A stretch of 64,000 bases of DNA from Morinoia aosen. Its lineage: Eukaryota; Arthropoda; Malacostraca; Amphipoda; Talitridae. Under the pieces are notes generated by a model. The model had not been told where the DNA came from. It made no database searches and saw only the letters and a program-made list of their open reading frames with translations. The translations under genes and the position numbers were made by a program. Positions 54,801 through 62,639 of this stretch are shown piece after piece. The number at the start of each line of letters is the position of its first letter. Position 1 is the stretch's first letter. The DNA lies in contig CM059569.1 in assembly GCA_030386875.1 (NCBI GenBank), positions 48,833,842-48,897,841 on the forward strand, in the 5' to 3' direction.

Positions 54801-56538
54801 AATACTTTTTGACTTTGAATAGGCCATCGCCAAATAATAACTGCATTATTCCAAAAAGCGTTGAAAGCAAGCTTTCTAACATATTGATCAAGGGATCCTC
54901 TAATATTCCAATCCATGCGTTCGTTCTTATATTTATTAAGACGAAAGAGATTGGTACTGCATAAGCCGGAATATTCACAGCTTTGGGCATCAAAGCTATC
55001 GTATTAAATAAATCAGTGAATGAAAAAATTAAATTTATAAATAAATTAGAGCGCTTGTTGAAATGAGAAGACGACGTTTATTTCGTGGACTTTATAAATA
55101 TTTTTTCAAGTCAAACATTACCACTCGAAAAGCTGAGGAGAATTTTCAAAAGCAACAAGTATTATTTATTTATAACTGCTCATCTGTTACTCAAGACATT
55201 GACCACAATTATTTAAACTGAAGCTCAATATTCAACTCAAATTTAAAATAAATTGTAGTATAAGCAATTTTGAAAACAGCAAACATTAGCCGGATCGTGC
55301 CTTCATTTAGCTTTCATTAAGCTTTTATAAAAATAGGGTTGGTGGCCACTGGTCGGTTATCATGCAGCATTATGAAAATCCCCTCCGTGAATACCGGTGG
55401 CGCCGTTGCGATCAAAGTGTTGAATTCAAGTCAAGCGTAGCTTCTGCACCATGTCACCCCCGCGCACTTTACTCAACAGTTTAAACGTTTGCCAACTTTT
55501 TAAATCAGAATCCATGCAAGGTAATCGTACCGGACGACATGATTCAGTGAATAATGAGAAAACCTGTGTAATAGCATAGGAATCGCTATACCCAAGGGTT
55601 TATTACTTGACGCAAGCATGCATGTATTGTAATGAATTAAAAAACAATGTTAAAATCCACTACAAGCACGTGATCTAACGGGAAACTTGAAGGAAATAAT
55701 TTATTTAATACATTTTTGTTCGTAATTCTATCTCCATAAGACAAGAAACAGGGCACGTTTGCGTCGTCTTGATTCAGTAAAACTAACTAATTTTATAATT
55801 TTATGATGTAAATGTCGTTAAACTATTCATGAAGCCGTGACGATACGCGTGTAGTTCAAAGGAAGCCAAAAAGAATTTAAAGCATAAATGATAAACTTAC
55901 GTCAAACAAGGGAACTTACAGTGACGGCATAATTGAGAGCAAGAGGCGTGCCAATTTCAGGACATGGATGGTAGAGTGAACTACATAGAGTGATGAAAAA
56001 CAGGTTGTAGCATAGTAATTGAAGGAACACGCGGGTAATTTTTGGTTACCATCGAGTAGCGCAATTTAAGCCGGAGAAACACAAAAGAATCTTAAAAATA
56101 ATCGTAAAAAATGTATTACATTAATATTTTTAGCTCAGTTTAATATAAGTGATGAGGTTCTACCATAGCTACATAGGTGGGCATGTAGGTGGCTGCCAAG
56201 TAAGTGAGAGGAGAATTTAAAAAAGGAAGTTTCCCAGTATTCGTTCCTCACCCTGATTACGCCACTGGCACCTGTACTATTTCGTTGCATTCAGGTAACG
56301 AGCTTGTCCAATATTTTGCCTGTGAAGCATGGGCTTATGATTTCTTAAATGAAATGCATAATTATTAAATATCACAGAATTATGTAGGTCATATTCATTC
56401 TTTGTTTTGGCGCGAGCTCTATGACCGATCCCTAACATTATAATTGATCTAGGATGCTGTAATATACTAAATAGCATTATCTAAATCTTCTAAAATAATT
56501 GCACACTTTTGGACACGCATACAATCTTACCTTTGCAT
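35141..56538 (-). CDS. CCBE1: CCBE1-like secreted collagen/EGF protein (whole gene, 12 coding exons)
   Basis: Exons (minus strand, 5' to 3'): 56538-56531, 54307-54240, 53680-53344, 52441-52316, 51789-51641, 50116-50030, 49494-49345, 47299-47184, 46952-46844, 39369-39200, 38912-38755, 36383-35141. They total 2721 nt, 906 aa, all phases agreeing. Order: signal peptide (1-~24); arthropod-specific linker; Cys module [16 protein letters not shown]...CCQGYNF (140-177); EGF-like [18 protein letters not shown] (181-229); Ca-binding [15 protein letters not shown] (230-259); acidic linker; coiled coil; three collagen blocks; [10 protein letters not shown]; then a 413-residue Ser/Asp/Glu-rich tail. Modules 140-493 align in order with vertebrate CCBE1, an extracellular protein that promotes ADAMTS3-dependent VEGF-C activation; the arthropod role is unknown. 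Vertebrate CCBE1 is ~406 aa and lacks this tail. Introns are heavily invaded by mobile elements. Confidence 0.9.
36384..36837. other. Intron 11, distal part
   Basis: AT-rich. Ends in a (TA)n run at 36838-36873 that flanks the tRNA-like array. Confidence 0.4.
36974..37051 (-). ncRNA. tRNA-like unit 1 (pol III A/B boxes), probably not a functional tRNA
   Basis: On the minus strand: AGGGTGATTGATAGCGCAGT... with A-box-like TAGCGCAGTCGG and B-box-like GAGTTCGATTC. D arm and T arm pair well, but the acceptor stem has mismatches and the anticodon stem does not form (region around ACTTATAAGT). Confidence 0.5.
37237..37314 (-). ncRNA. tRNA-like unit 2
   Basis: Nearly identical to unit 1, differing in CATGGGAATCG versus CATGAGAATCG. 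Same A and B boxes. Confidence 0.5.
37539..37616 (+). ncRNA. tRNA-like unit 3, inverted
   Basis: Plus-strand copy starting AGGGTGATTGATAGCGCAGT and ending CATGAACTCCCT. It faces a partial minus-strand copy at 37502-37529, forming a ~28-bp hairpin stem. Confidence 0.5.
37646..38169. other. Intron 11, middle part
   Basis: AT-rich; a short frame at 37865-38122 has no recognisable domain and no supporting splice context. Confidence 0.35.
38170..38445 (+). mobile_element. tRNA-derived SINE
   Basis: tRNA-like head with A box (GTGGTACAGTGGTTAAGG) and B box (GGGTTCGTATCCC), then a conserved body ACAATACCCCACTCAACCCA, GGAAATGGGTACCGGC, and tail TATCAGGCTTGATTGGAAAT followed by AAAGCATCC. Inserted antisense to the CCBE1-like gene. 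Three TAACC units (38446-38462) follow the tail. Copies or fragments also at 29830, 38462-38530 and 53936. Confidence 0.88.
38755..38912 (-). CDS. CCBE1: CCBE1-like exon 11 (collagen block 3)
   Basis: Acceptor AATACCCAG, donor GACAG|GTGAAT. Encodes [20 protein letters not shown] plus PGEGG, then [20 protein letters not shown]. This matches the last collagen block of CCBE1 followed by its LADI-NDITELQEKV helix. Contains an RGD. Confidence 0.93.
39200..39369 (-). CDS. CCBE1: CCBE1-like exon 10 (collagen block 2 and linker)
   Basis: Acceptor CTCCGTAG; encodes [20 protein letters not shown], a linker with two Cys (FCRC), and ends RRGPI at the donor ATA|GTAAGT. RRGPI joins exon 11 as [15 protein letters not shown], almost identical to vertebrate [15 protein letters not shown], which fixes this donor over the in-frame alternative TACAG|GTCGGC. 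Confidence 0.85.
40111..43710 (-). pseudogene. Helitron Rep/helicase protein, frameshifted
   Basis: Successive minus-strand fragments in changing frames: [19 protein letters not shown]...[12 protein letters not shown] (43690-43418); [20 protein letters not shown] (43360); [20 protein letters not shown] (42900); [20 protein letters not shown] (42360); Walker A region APGGSGK (41300); FIIDEASM and [16 protein letters not shown] (41080-40910); final [20 protein letters not shown] (40190). The order is that of a Helitron RepHel protein, a rolling-circle Rep nuclease plus 5'-3' Pif1-like helicase. Several frameshifts and stops make it non-functional. Confidence 0.9.
43800..44940. repeat. Hairpin-module repeat inside the Helitron
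   Basis: Several inverted pairs of TTCCAAGGATTCTAAAACTG and its complement, followed by CTAGCA(T/C)AAAAACTCAATGA, the same modules as at 484-1882. It starts with GGGGTCCTCCGGGGCCCC and ends CCGGAGGACTCCTTAAGG, short inverted ends suggesting a separate inserted element. Confidence 0.65.
45872..46375. other. Intron 9 flank, nothing recognised
   Basis: Host intron sequence between the Helitron 5' end and a retroposon fragment. No supported feature. Confidence 0.35.
46378..46470 (-). mobile_element. ~365-bp retroposon fragment (3' end), reverse
   Basis: Reads TTAGATTAGATAAGTTAATT then GAGCCTCCCAACCACGGTTC on the plus strand, the complement of the family 3' end with its TAATC tail. Confidence 0.6.
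46844..46952 (-). CDS. CCBE1: CCBE1-like exon 9 (collagen block 1)
   Basis: Acceptor ACTGACACAG, donor CCAG|GTGATG. Encodes [15 protein letters not shown] and [21 protein letters not shown] later acceptor (CTCAGCAG at 46907) would also splice but breaks the phase with exon 8, so the longer exon is preferred. Confidence 0.9.
47184..47299 (-). CDS. CCBE1: CCBE1-like exon 8 (Cys pair and coiled coil)
   Basis: Acceptor GGTCTCCAG, donor GAGAAA|GTAAGT. Encodes [38 protein letters not shown], matching the vertebrate CCATCKEF...LKQKI segment. The heptad pattern suggests trimerisation ahead of the collagen blocks. Confidence 0.9.
47335..47541 (+). repeat. ~42-bp minisatellite, left part
   Basis: Five copies of a unit with GGACGGTCCATTCGGCATTT followed by AGTGAAATTTGAAATTTAGT. 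Lies only ~35 bp from the exon 8 acceptor. Continues at 48758 on the other side of a LINE insertion. Confidence 0.9.
47554..48745 (-). mobile_element. 5'-truncated LINE with 12-bp target duplication
   Basis: Flanked by ACGGTACACAGT at 47542-47553 and 48746-48757. On the minus strand it ends in an ATGTATG-rich microsatellite tail next to the left duplication. It holds the C-terminal part of a reverse transcriptase. Truncation plus target duplication shows target-primed retroposition into the 42-bp minisatellite. Confidence 0.92.
47842..48636 (-). pseudogene. Non-LTR retrotransposon reverse transcriptase, C-terminal fragment
   Basis: 264-aa open frame with the catalytic [19 protein letters not shown] box, then [32 protein letters not shown], a thumb-like segment [20 protein letters not shown], and [19 protein letters not shown] ... 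[13 protein letters not shown]-type end (here [14 protein letters not shown]). It is the RT part of a LINE ORF2; the endonuclease and most of the fingers are missing by 5' truncation. The frame is intact, so the insertion is fairly young. Confidence 0.9.
48758..48865 (+). repeat. ~42-bp minisatellite, right part
   Basis: Two diverged units (GAAATTTAAAATTTAGTGAT, ACGATCCATTCGCCATTT) continuing the array at 47335-47541 across the LINE. Confidence 0.8.
49185..49313 (+). repeat. 20-bp tandem array, ~6 copies
   Basis: Units ACCTAAATGGATTGATGTAA, ACCTAAATGGATTAATCTAA and ACCTAAATTGGTTAATCCAA alternate in a 60-bp higher-order period. Ends ~30 bp before the exon 7 donor side. Confidence 0.88.
49345..49494 (-). 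CDS. CCBE1: CCBE1-like exon 7 (end of Ca-EGF and acidic linker)
   Basis: Acceptor AATAACCAG, donor GAGG|GTGAGA. With exon 6 it completes [20 protein letters not shown], closing the calcium-binding EGF. Continues into a linker ending [15 protein letters not shown], a strongly acidic run. Confidence 0.9.
49497..49800 (+). repeat. ~50-bp minisatellite abutting exon 7
   Basis: Six copies of TTGTTATCAACTCTAGTGCA and CGAATATTTCATTGTGTGGG-like halves. The first copy overlaps the exon 7 polypyrimidine/acceptor region (CAACCCCACAATAACCAG on the minus strand). Confidence 0.88.
50030..50116 (-). CDS. CCBE1: CCBE1-like exon 6 (calcium-binding EGF)
   Basis: Acceptor ACCTTGCAG, donor CCAG|GTGGGT. Encodes [20 protein letters not shown] and GGHVCSCRP. 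The D-V-D-E-C start and the C-(D/N)...Y/F consensus mark a Ca-binding EGF, as in vertebrate [20 protein letters not shown]. Confidence 0.94.
50125..50405 (+). repeat. ~95-bp tandem repeat next to exon 6
   Basis: Three diverged copies of TTCGTTTCTACGTTCC, TTGAAATTAACTGTACTG and CTACGTTTCCTGTATACT words. Confidence 0.8.
50406..51640. other. Intron 5, nothing recognised
   Basis: No exon compatible with the flanking phase (1) and no transposon end was seen. Confidence 0.4.
51641..51789 (-). CDS. CCBE1: CCBE1-like exon 5 (EGF-like)
   Basis: Acceptor CCTGAGCAG, donor ATAG|GTGATT. Encodes [35 protein letters not shown] and [10 protein letters not shown]. Aligns residue for residue with vertebrate [20 protein letters not shown]. 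The first ~36 nt recur in inverted orientation at 52566-52601. Confidence 0.94.
52316..52441 (-). CDS. CCBE1: CCBE1-like exon 4 (N-terminal Cys module)
   Basis: Acceptor TTTACTGCCAAG chosen over AGGTCAG because only it keeps phase 2 with exon 3. Donor GGCAG|GTGAGC. Encodes [38 protein letters not shown], equivalent to vertebrate KIATTKYPC...CYRKKCCKGYKFVLG. Confidence 0.9.
52561..52601 (+). repeat. Inverted copy of the exon 5 start (acceptor included)
   Basis: Plus-strand CCTAAGCAG followed by GTGTCTCCCTGAGGCGGTGG and ATCCGTGTTCCC equals the minus-strand acceptor and first ~34 nt of exon 5 (51797-51755), with one mismatch in the acceptor flank. Lies in intron 3 of the same gene, on the opposite strand. 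Confidence 0.92.
52675..52835 (+). repeat. ~55-bp tandem repeat, 3 copies
   Basis: Units with CACCGATGCCCATTAACATA, GAAGTAGCTCCGAA and TTTTATCATATC. A diverged fourth unit may extend to 52925. Confidence 0.85.
53344..53680 (-). CDS. CCBE1: CCBE1-like exon 3 (arthropod linker)
   Basis: Acceptor ATCCCGCAG, donor ACCAG|GTATGA. Encodes 111 residues starting [20 protein letters not shown] and ending [17 protein letters not shown], with a Tyr/Gly/Asp-rich middle. No Cys, no recognised domain; no counterpart in vertebrate CCBE1. Confidence 0.8.
53936..54213 (+). mobile_element. tRNA-derived SINE
   Basis: Head GCTCGCCATAGCCATGTGGC with B box GGGTTCGAAACTC, body ACAATACCCCACTCTACCCA and GAAATGGGTACCGGTCTTGA, tail TATCAGGCTTGATTGGAAAT then AAAGCATCC. 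Antisense to the gene and ending only ~27 bp from exon 2. Confidence 0.9.
54240..54307 (-). CDS. CCBE1: CCBE1-like exon 2 (signal peptide)
   Basis: Acceptor AACTTTACAG, donor ACTG|GTATAT. Encodes [20 protein letters not shown] and VT, a hydrophobic core ending in small residues suited to signal peptidase. Phase 2 in, phase 1 out. Confidence 0.8.
54308..55195. other. Intron 1, proximal part
   Basis: No supported feature. The 161-aa minus-strand frame at 54114-54599 overlaps exon 2 and the SINE by chance. Confidence 0.4.
55196..55423 (-). mobile_element. TTAA-type MITE copy
   Basis: Plus strand starts ATTGACCACAATTATTTAAA, contains TTCAACTCAAATTTAAAATA, GGTGGCCACTGGTCGG and ATACCGGTGGCGCC, and ends CGATCAAAGTGTTGA. 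It is the reverse of the 15348 and 62014 copies. Confidence 0.7.
55424..56530. other. Intron 1, distal part
   Basis: AT-rich intron without a recognised repeat or hidden exon. Confidence 0.35.
56531..56538 (-). CDS. CCBE1: CCBE1-like exon 1 (8-nt coding part)
   Basis: ATGCAAAG|GTAAGATT: only M, Q and two bases of the Arg codon. Joined to exon 2 it yields [16 protein letters not shown], a textbook signal peptide (basic n-region then hydrophobic core), with matching phase 2. Chosen from inspection; another upstream start is possible. Confidence 0.6.
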
Positions 56539-57560
56539 CTCGTTTGATTTCGGAAAGCGTAGCGATGTTTCTAGCTGATCTCTCTTTCTTCAAACATCGT
56601 GGGAGAGAAGGCGAATCGGGCTGCGTTGGCATCTCTTTGGTCCATTTATATCCATTTAGATACTGAGTCCTTTAGCAATTCATCATTACCACATTTCTTC
56701 AGTTATTTTCCACCAAGTTCGTTACACGTTCATGGGAAGTTTCACTCAATTTTCGTGTGATAAATTTCGTCTTAAGACGATAGCTTCATATCACTAAGTG
56801 TTTTGAATGCTCTTCGAACAGGTAAGAGTGTTCATTTTAAGACAAGCCGCATTTTTCATTGGCACCATTTATCGGTACGATTTCACGAGGAGCTTCGACA
56901 GCAGGCATTCGTTTCAGTTCCTTTTACACAGTCGAGGTGTTATTTTTCATTAACGCTATTCTCATTGACGTTTTTTGTCGGTGCAAGAAAGACCTCGAAT
57001 GAATCCAAACCAAATCTCAAAAGAAGGCGCTCATTTCAGATCGCCTTACACAGGCTAGGTCTCATTTCCCATTCATTTTAATTGATTTCATTCCTTGGAA
57101 AAAGGAACTTGAACGATTCTGAAGCAAACCTTAAAAGAAGGCGTCCGGGGTAGCTCGATTTAGACAGGCGAGGGAACACTCGTGTGACACAAGGACGGTC
57201 GGAGCCAGCACTGGCCGTCACGCACAAGGGCCTCCGTCAATCCTGTCGAGACCCTAGTACAATTGGGCTCTGTCTTCAAGTGCAGAGGCTCGCCGAGCGC
57301 TGCCCTCTGTCCTTCAACAAAGAACGCGACTTTTACATGAAAGCAAATGGGATTCGCCAACAAAAGGAGCACAGACAAACTTATTGCCTCGCTTGCACGA
57401 TAGCGAATTGTTTGCAGTAATACATTGATAATTAACCATCAGTTGATGGGAAGGTGCTAGCCTAACGCGAATCTCAAAAGATGCTACGTGCAAAATAGCT
57501 TTTTGAAGTATTCCATGAATATCTTTTCTAACTTTTCAGCCCTACGAAATATTTCAATTT
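56539..57560. other. 5' region of the CCBE1-like gene
   Basis: Expected to hold the 5' UTR and promoter. A diverged ~130-bp tandem repeat (AAATCTCAAAAGAAGGCG / AAACCTTAAAAGAAGGCG) spans about 56840-57150. A GC-rich patch at 57130-57340 has no convincing frame. No TATA or initiator motif could be assigned. Confidence 0.35.
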
Positions 57561-57562
57561 CT

Positions 57563-57790
57563 TCACGTGTAAGTTGATTAAGATTTGTTGTCTTAATCGT
57601 GTAAGTTGTCTTAAGAAGACATTCTGTTTTTTTCCAGCCTGAGGATGACGTTTGATACGTCGAAACGTTGCATTTTATAATTAGACGGAAATATAGATTT
57701 TAACGAATTGCTGTGTTTTAGTACGAAAATGCTAGGTGCATTTCTTAATCAACTTACACGTGAAGAAATTGAACTATTCCATGAATACTA
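57563..57790. mobile_element. Inverted-repeat segment with hammerhead-like motif
   Basis: AATTTCTTCACGTGTAAGTT near 57564 is mirrored by AACTTACACGTGAAGAAATT near 57750. Between them, 57639-57667 reads CTGAGGA, a 5-bp stem (GACGT/ACGTC), then GAAACG, the hammerhead-core order found in Penelope-like elements. No protein-coding part is present. Confidence 0.5.
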
Positions 57791-59370
57791 TGGGTATAAT
57801 GTTGCTGACATGCATTTTTTTGTCGATTTTCAGCTAATATTTCTGTGAAATTATTACATGGTACAGTAGTGAGTTAGGAAAGCTTACTATTCGTTCTCTT
57901 ATTACATGCTCTTGCTTGAATGATCTCATATTTATGTAGCATTTGAGGTAACAACTTAGGGTAATGTATTCAGCTTGATATTTAGTAATCTTTAAATATA
58001 AGCATTGAAAAGCATATGTGTGTTAAATTCAATTTGATCTCAAGGCTATAACTTTGGCAACATGACTTTGTAACTGAGTTCAGGGCAAAACTGGTGACCA
58101 GGGGTTTATAAAGTCATTAGAGCGTGAATTCTCTATTTTAAAGAATTAGTCCTACACAATTTTTTTACTAAGCCTTTTGAAGTCTGAACATCGTAGTAAA
58201 CAATTCACGGACATATCAAAAGTGGGCGATAGGCTTTTTTATGTAAATGAACACTATCTGAAGAATTTTCGTGCAACAGGATGCAGCGAATCAACTTTTT
58301 TTTAACTTAGAGTTGTTTCTGGCTTTGCTTTGAATAACTTTACCTGAATGAAGCCACTGTTTTGTATTGCACATAAATCCACTAATACCTTTAAAGTTCA
58401 CCCTTAAATACGATAACCTTCATAAGGAATTAGCAGTGTTTCTCCTCAGCGTGCAGTATCCATTAGTTATCCGAATGCGAGCGATTACCTTTTGACTTTT
58501 TTGCACATTTTTCTTCTGCTGATAACGGCAATCAATTTCTTGTCCTTTATTATCAATACGCATTTGAGTTTCTACAAAGACTTTTCAAAAATTTTAAAAT
58601 GTGTTTTAATTTCTGGTCTGCGTGTTAATTTGTGTAGTGTTTTTGTAGTTTTCATGTAATTAGGTAATGGTTCCGTATATGAAAAACATAATTGGAGGCC
58701 ATAAACTAAAGGTGTGCAGTTGAGGAAGTACTCGTATACTCACTGCAGAATGATGAGTTGTGTGGCGAGGGTCGAGCTGCGCGGATTTGCGGACGTTTTG
58801 ACTCTGTGTTTACGGTTAGTAAATGCGAACAAATTTCTGTGAGATGATTTGGTGTGTTTTGAACATCCTCGAATTGTGATAAGAGTATACCACAGAGCTT
58901 TAGGTGTTATGCGCAGTTATTTTGTTTCTATAAAATGCCAAAAACGAATGCAGATAGGACGGAAGAGCTTTTAAGGGAATTTTAAAAATTTAAAAGCCGT
59001 GGACGAGGTTTAAGGTTGGTTTCTACCACTAGTGTTATCGAAACTATGCAACTTGACCTCAACAAGTATGTTTTATTTATAGGGATGCTTTTGTCAGGGT
59101 TCTATACTCTCGTGCGTCAGTAAAGGTTGAAACTTAATAAACTAGACTACGGTGCCTAAACTCCCTGATATACTGAGAGGATAATTCATTGGAAAAAATT
59201 AGGCGAGCACAAGTATACTGGAAGTTGATAGGCATGTGAGTAATGTGACGAGGTATTTGATGATGAGAACAATGCAGTAATGAACCCAAGTTGCACGCGG
59301 TATAGGTAGTGAGGCCTCATTATTTATTTAGAATATCTTCATGTTATGTACGGGCTGGAGAAAAATTCAT
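57791..59370. other. Intergenic, nothing recognised
   Basis: AT-rich DNA, no supported feature. Confidence 0.35.
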
Positions 59371-59375
59371 AATAT

Positions 59376-60180
59376 AAGGCTGGGCAGAAAGTGTTTACCA
59401 ATTTTAAAATAAAATTTTATGGTGTTGTCTAACAAAATTTTAACGAGTCCATAAGAGCACCGACAAAAATTTAGAATCTCAAGCAGCTTGTCTTCATCAT
59501 TCACATTTGATTTTTGGTTATTTATCATTATTAATCACAAATGAAGTGGGTAGTAATAAATATCATACTCATATGGTGATCCTACTTTTCTTAAGAAAAG
59601 TTGAAAATGCTGCAAAAACTGACTACGAATTTTGTGAAGCAAATGGTAATAACGTTTTGCTTGTAATGATACCCTAAGGACGCAACCCAAATATATATTA
59701 TCAAAAAATCCTTGCTCTGTTTTAAGTTTAATTTAAAAGTGAATATTCTCTATAAACTTCTTTCACAAAACCAACGATTTATTCTGATACGTACTGTCAC
59801 TTCTTATCAAATTTGGTCCTCAAAATCAAACAACTGAAGCCGGAGATGGCGAAAAGAAACAGGTCGAGCTTCTGCCAGACAATGCCTTAGCACATGTATC
59901 CGTGGCAAACCGATCAAGGCTAAATGAGTTTGGCTGGGATCTCTGACATCTTCAATATTCTCTCAATTCTGTACCATCCGAATGCTACTTTTTCTATGCA
60001 AAAATCACTGTGTGGAGAACCATTCATGATTTTAAGCGAGGTGGAATACGAGCGGCCACCTTTTTTTGATTAAACCAGCAAATTTTCGAGCTGATGGCAT
60101 TTTCACGTTACCTGATAGGCGGGAAAAAGTCATTGCTGGTAATGGAAATGATTTACTTGATAAAAGCTCGTTGGAACATT
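59376..60180 (+). pseudogene. Dead mariner transposon
   Basis: Starts with a mariner-like end AAGGCTGGGCAGAAAGTGTT. At 59820-60175 shifted frames hold KPEMAKRNRSSFCQ, NRSRLNEFGWD, HLQYSLNSVPSECYFFYAKI (family HPPYSPDLAPSDYHFF) and NFRADGIFTLPDRREKVIAG (family FWEDGI--LPERWQKVVEQN). This is the C-terminal part of a mariner transposase including the third catalytic region, with several stops. No right end was identified. Confidence 0.65.
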
Positions 60181-62013
60181 TGCTACTTCTATAAAAAGAG
60201 CTCTGAATTTTCCGGATAACTTCGTTAAAATAGGAAACGAAGAAAATCTAGGCTGGAGAGCAGCTCAAGAATTATTTAAACGTAGTGATCTTGGTCTCCT
60301 GTACTGTGATGTATTGCAAAAAATTGTAAAATGTCTCCGGCTAAAGAGCTGAGAATCTAGGAATAGCTCATTAAAAAAGAACTGAGTTACACCTAAACTT
60401 TTCATATTTTACTCCTAGCCCAACACACTAAATTCCAGACTTCTGCATGTTCTTTGTGCTCGTATTCGAAGTTCAACGGTATGTCTTATTTGCGTTTTTT
60501 TTACGGCAAAGGGGTTTTCCTTGGGCTGCTAGACTTAGGATCGTGTGATGGGTTTGATTAATTATAAATTTCGAGATCGAAATTCCTGTTGCCAGATCTA
60601 GTTGCTGCTCGACGAGGAAAGTCGTTGGAGTATCTCTAACCTTCTCGACCGTATTTATTTAAGGGCAAGTTCTATAGGAGTATCTGGATGTTAAAATTAA
60701 GCTGGGACTCCAACCTACCGCCAAACAAAGACATGACATAGAAATTACAGTTCCTTTGATGATAAAAACTTTCCTGATAATTATTAGGAAGTTTTAAATA
60801 AAGCGATTAGAATAACTTTCTTTGGCGCATTTCATATATAGAGCGGTAGTCTTAATCTTATGTGCTCGCGTTGCATACAGTTTTCCAACACATCTGAGAA
60901 GTATTTTCAAAGTTTTTGGAGGTACTAACTCTGCAAGTTTGAGTTCACTCAACGTAGCCCCGCAGTTTGAAAATATTGTTTTTTCCAATTTAAAAGCATT
61001 CGCTTATATGTTAGCTAAAGCACAAAATAGACGTTAAGCCAGTTGCACGCTATATCGCTGCTCAGAAAACGAAACCTGGGCCTCTGCTAAACTCCAGAGG
61101 CGATTCAATTAAATCTATTCTAAACTAATGAAAGAGGCTTTTTACGTTTCCTGGAAGAACAGTAATTAATTGTAGTGCGTTTTTAAATAATGCCGCCCGA
61201 TTGTACATTTTTTTAAGCCACCCGACCATGTCCATTCCGATTATTTCAACAGTAACAAAAATATTCCTAATGGCCTGTTTTACAGAGCAAAAATAATTGT
61301 TTGACGATGCTCATGTATGGAGTGAGGGGATTCATTTTGAGTTTGATGATTTAATACGAAAATAGCAACCCAGAAGCCCAATCCTATTAAATATTAAAAA
61401 CTCCTATTTATTCCAGTAAAAGTTTTACCCTCTGGTTTGTTACGTCGAAATTGCTTTTTGGGTTGGTACAGGAGTGTATTTGAAGATGAAAAGGATCACT
61501 TACGTTTTTTTTACACAAGTCATACGACTCTGAAACTTCTGGAGTTCACAGATCTTGGTTTAATTTCACAAATTATTTGGTAATTTTGTGGTAATTTGAC
61601 TCTCCTATACATTCATGATCTTATCAAATGTAATCGTGTGTCAAATGGCCCCAGTGGCCCCCCCTTGCTGCGCTACTGACAATTTCATGATTTCTGTTTT
61701 GAAACCGTTATTCATTAGGAAACATTCGTTTCTATTTATTTTGGGATTATTTTTCCATTAATAAACAGGATCGTGCTCAGTGCAGCCAAATCCAGATTTG
61801 TTTCCTGCATGTCACCGCTAGAAGTATTTTTCTCAACTCAATTCAGAGCACCATGTTATTTTTCAGAATCATTGAGCTTCAATAAATGCTATCCCAAAAA
61901 TCATTCAATTTCAATGCACAAAAATATTCGTAATTCTGGTTAGTAAAAGTTCGGTGTAACAATGTGCATTAAATTCTCATTTCGTCCATCGTTGTATTTA
62001 TTTTTTTCCTCAG
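60181..62013. other. Intergenic, nothing recognised
   Basis: Short frames only; none has a domain or splice context that I can support. Confidence 0.35.
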
Positions 62014-62243
62014 TTAACACGTTGACTGCGACACGACCCACCGGTGGGTCGTGCTTAGGTTTTTCCTGCTGCGAAACGACCCATCGATGGGTCGTTTTGA
62101 AAAATTCTAACAACCTTTCTAAATTAGTGGTATTTAACAGGCCCAGTTAATGTTTGATATTTACAAATTTGCTTATCACTTTTGACTTTAAATTCAAGTT
62201 GAATATTGAACTTCGGTTTAACCCATCGCAACTAACGTGTTAA
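62014..62243 (+). mobile_element. TTAA-type MITE, best-preserved copy
   Basis: TTAACACGTTGACTGCGAC at the left and GTTGCGATGGG-type inverted end GCAACTAACGTGTTAA at the right. Carries two perfect palindromes, CGACCCACCGGTGGGTCG (62036-62053) and AACGACCCATCGATGGGTCGTT (given in two parts: AACGACCCATC / GATGGGTCGTT). Confidence 0.82.
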
Positions 62244-62436
62244 GTATTTCGTAGAATTACATGACGATTTCTATCGCTGTGTTGAAAAGACTAAGAGTTT
62301 TTCAGTTTCTGTGTCTCTCATTTCACACACTGATGCACGTATTAGGGATGAATAACCATCAGAAGATCTCAAAGAACATTGTGCATTTCTGCTTCAAAAG
62401 AACAATCAATAAACCAGTAAGTTATCAGTGCTCTCA

Positions 62437-62633
62437 ACAATTTGACTGCGGTAGTAAAACTGAAGTTTAATGTTCAACTCAAATTTAAAGTAAATTGTTG
62501 TAAGCAATTTTGAAAACAGCAAACGTTAACTCAATTGTGCTTTCGTTTTGAGTTGATGACTACTGGTCGGTCACCAGCATTTTGAGAACTCCCCTGTGAC
62601 CACCGGTGACTCACGTTGTAGTCAAAGTACTAA
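62437..62633 (-). mobile_element. TTAA-type MITE copy
   Basis: TTTGACTGCGGTAGTAAAAC left, CACGTTGTAGTCAAAGTACTAA right, with ACTGGTCGGTCACCAG and CACCGGTGAC inside. Opposite orientation to, and 190 bp away from, the preceding copy. Confidence 0.7.
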
Positions 62634-62639
62634 TATCAG

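Noticed and set aside
57130-57420. GC-rich patch as a coding exon
   Set aside because: 78-aa and 72-aa frames overlap on opposite strands, neither shows a domain, and no matching splice sites were found.
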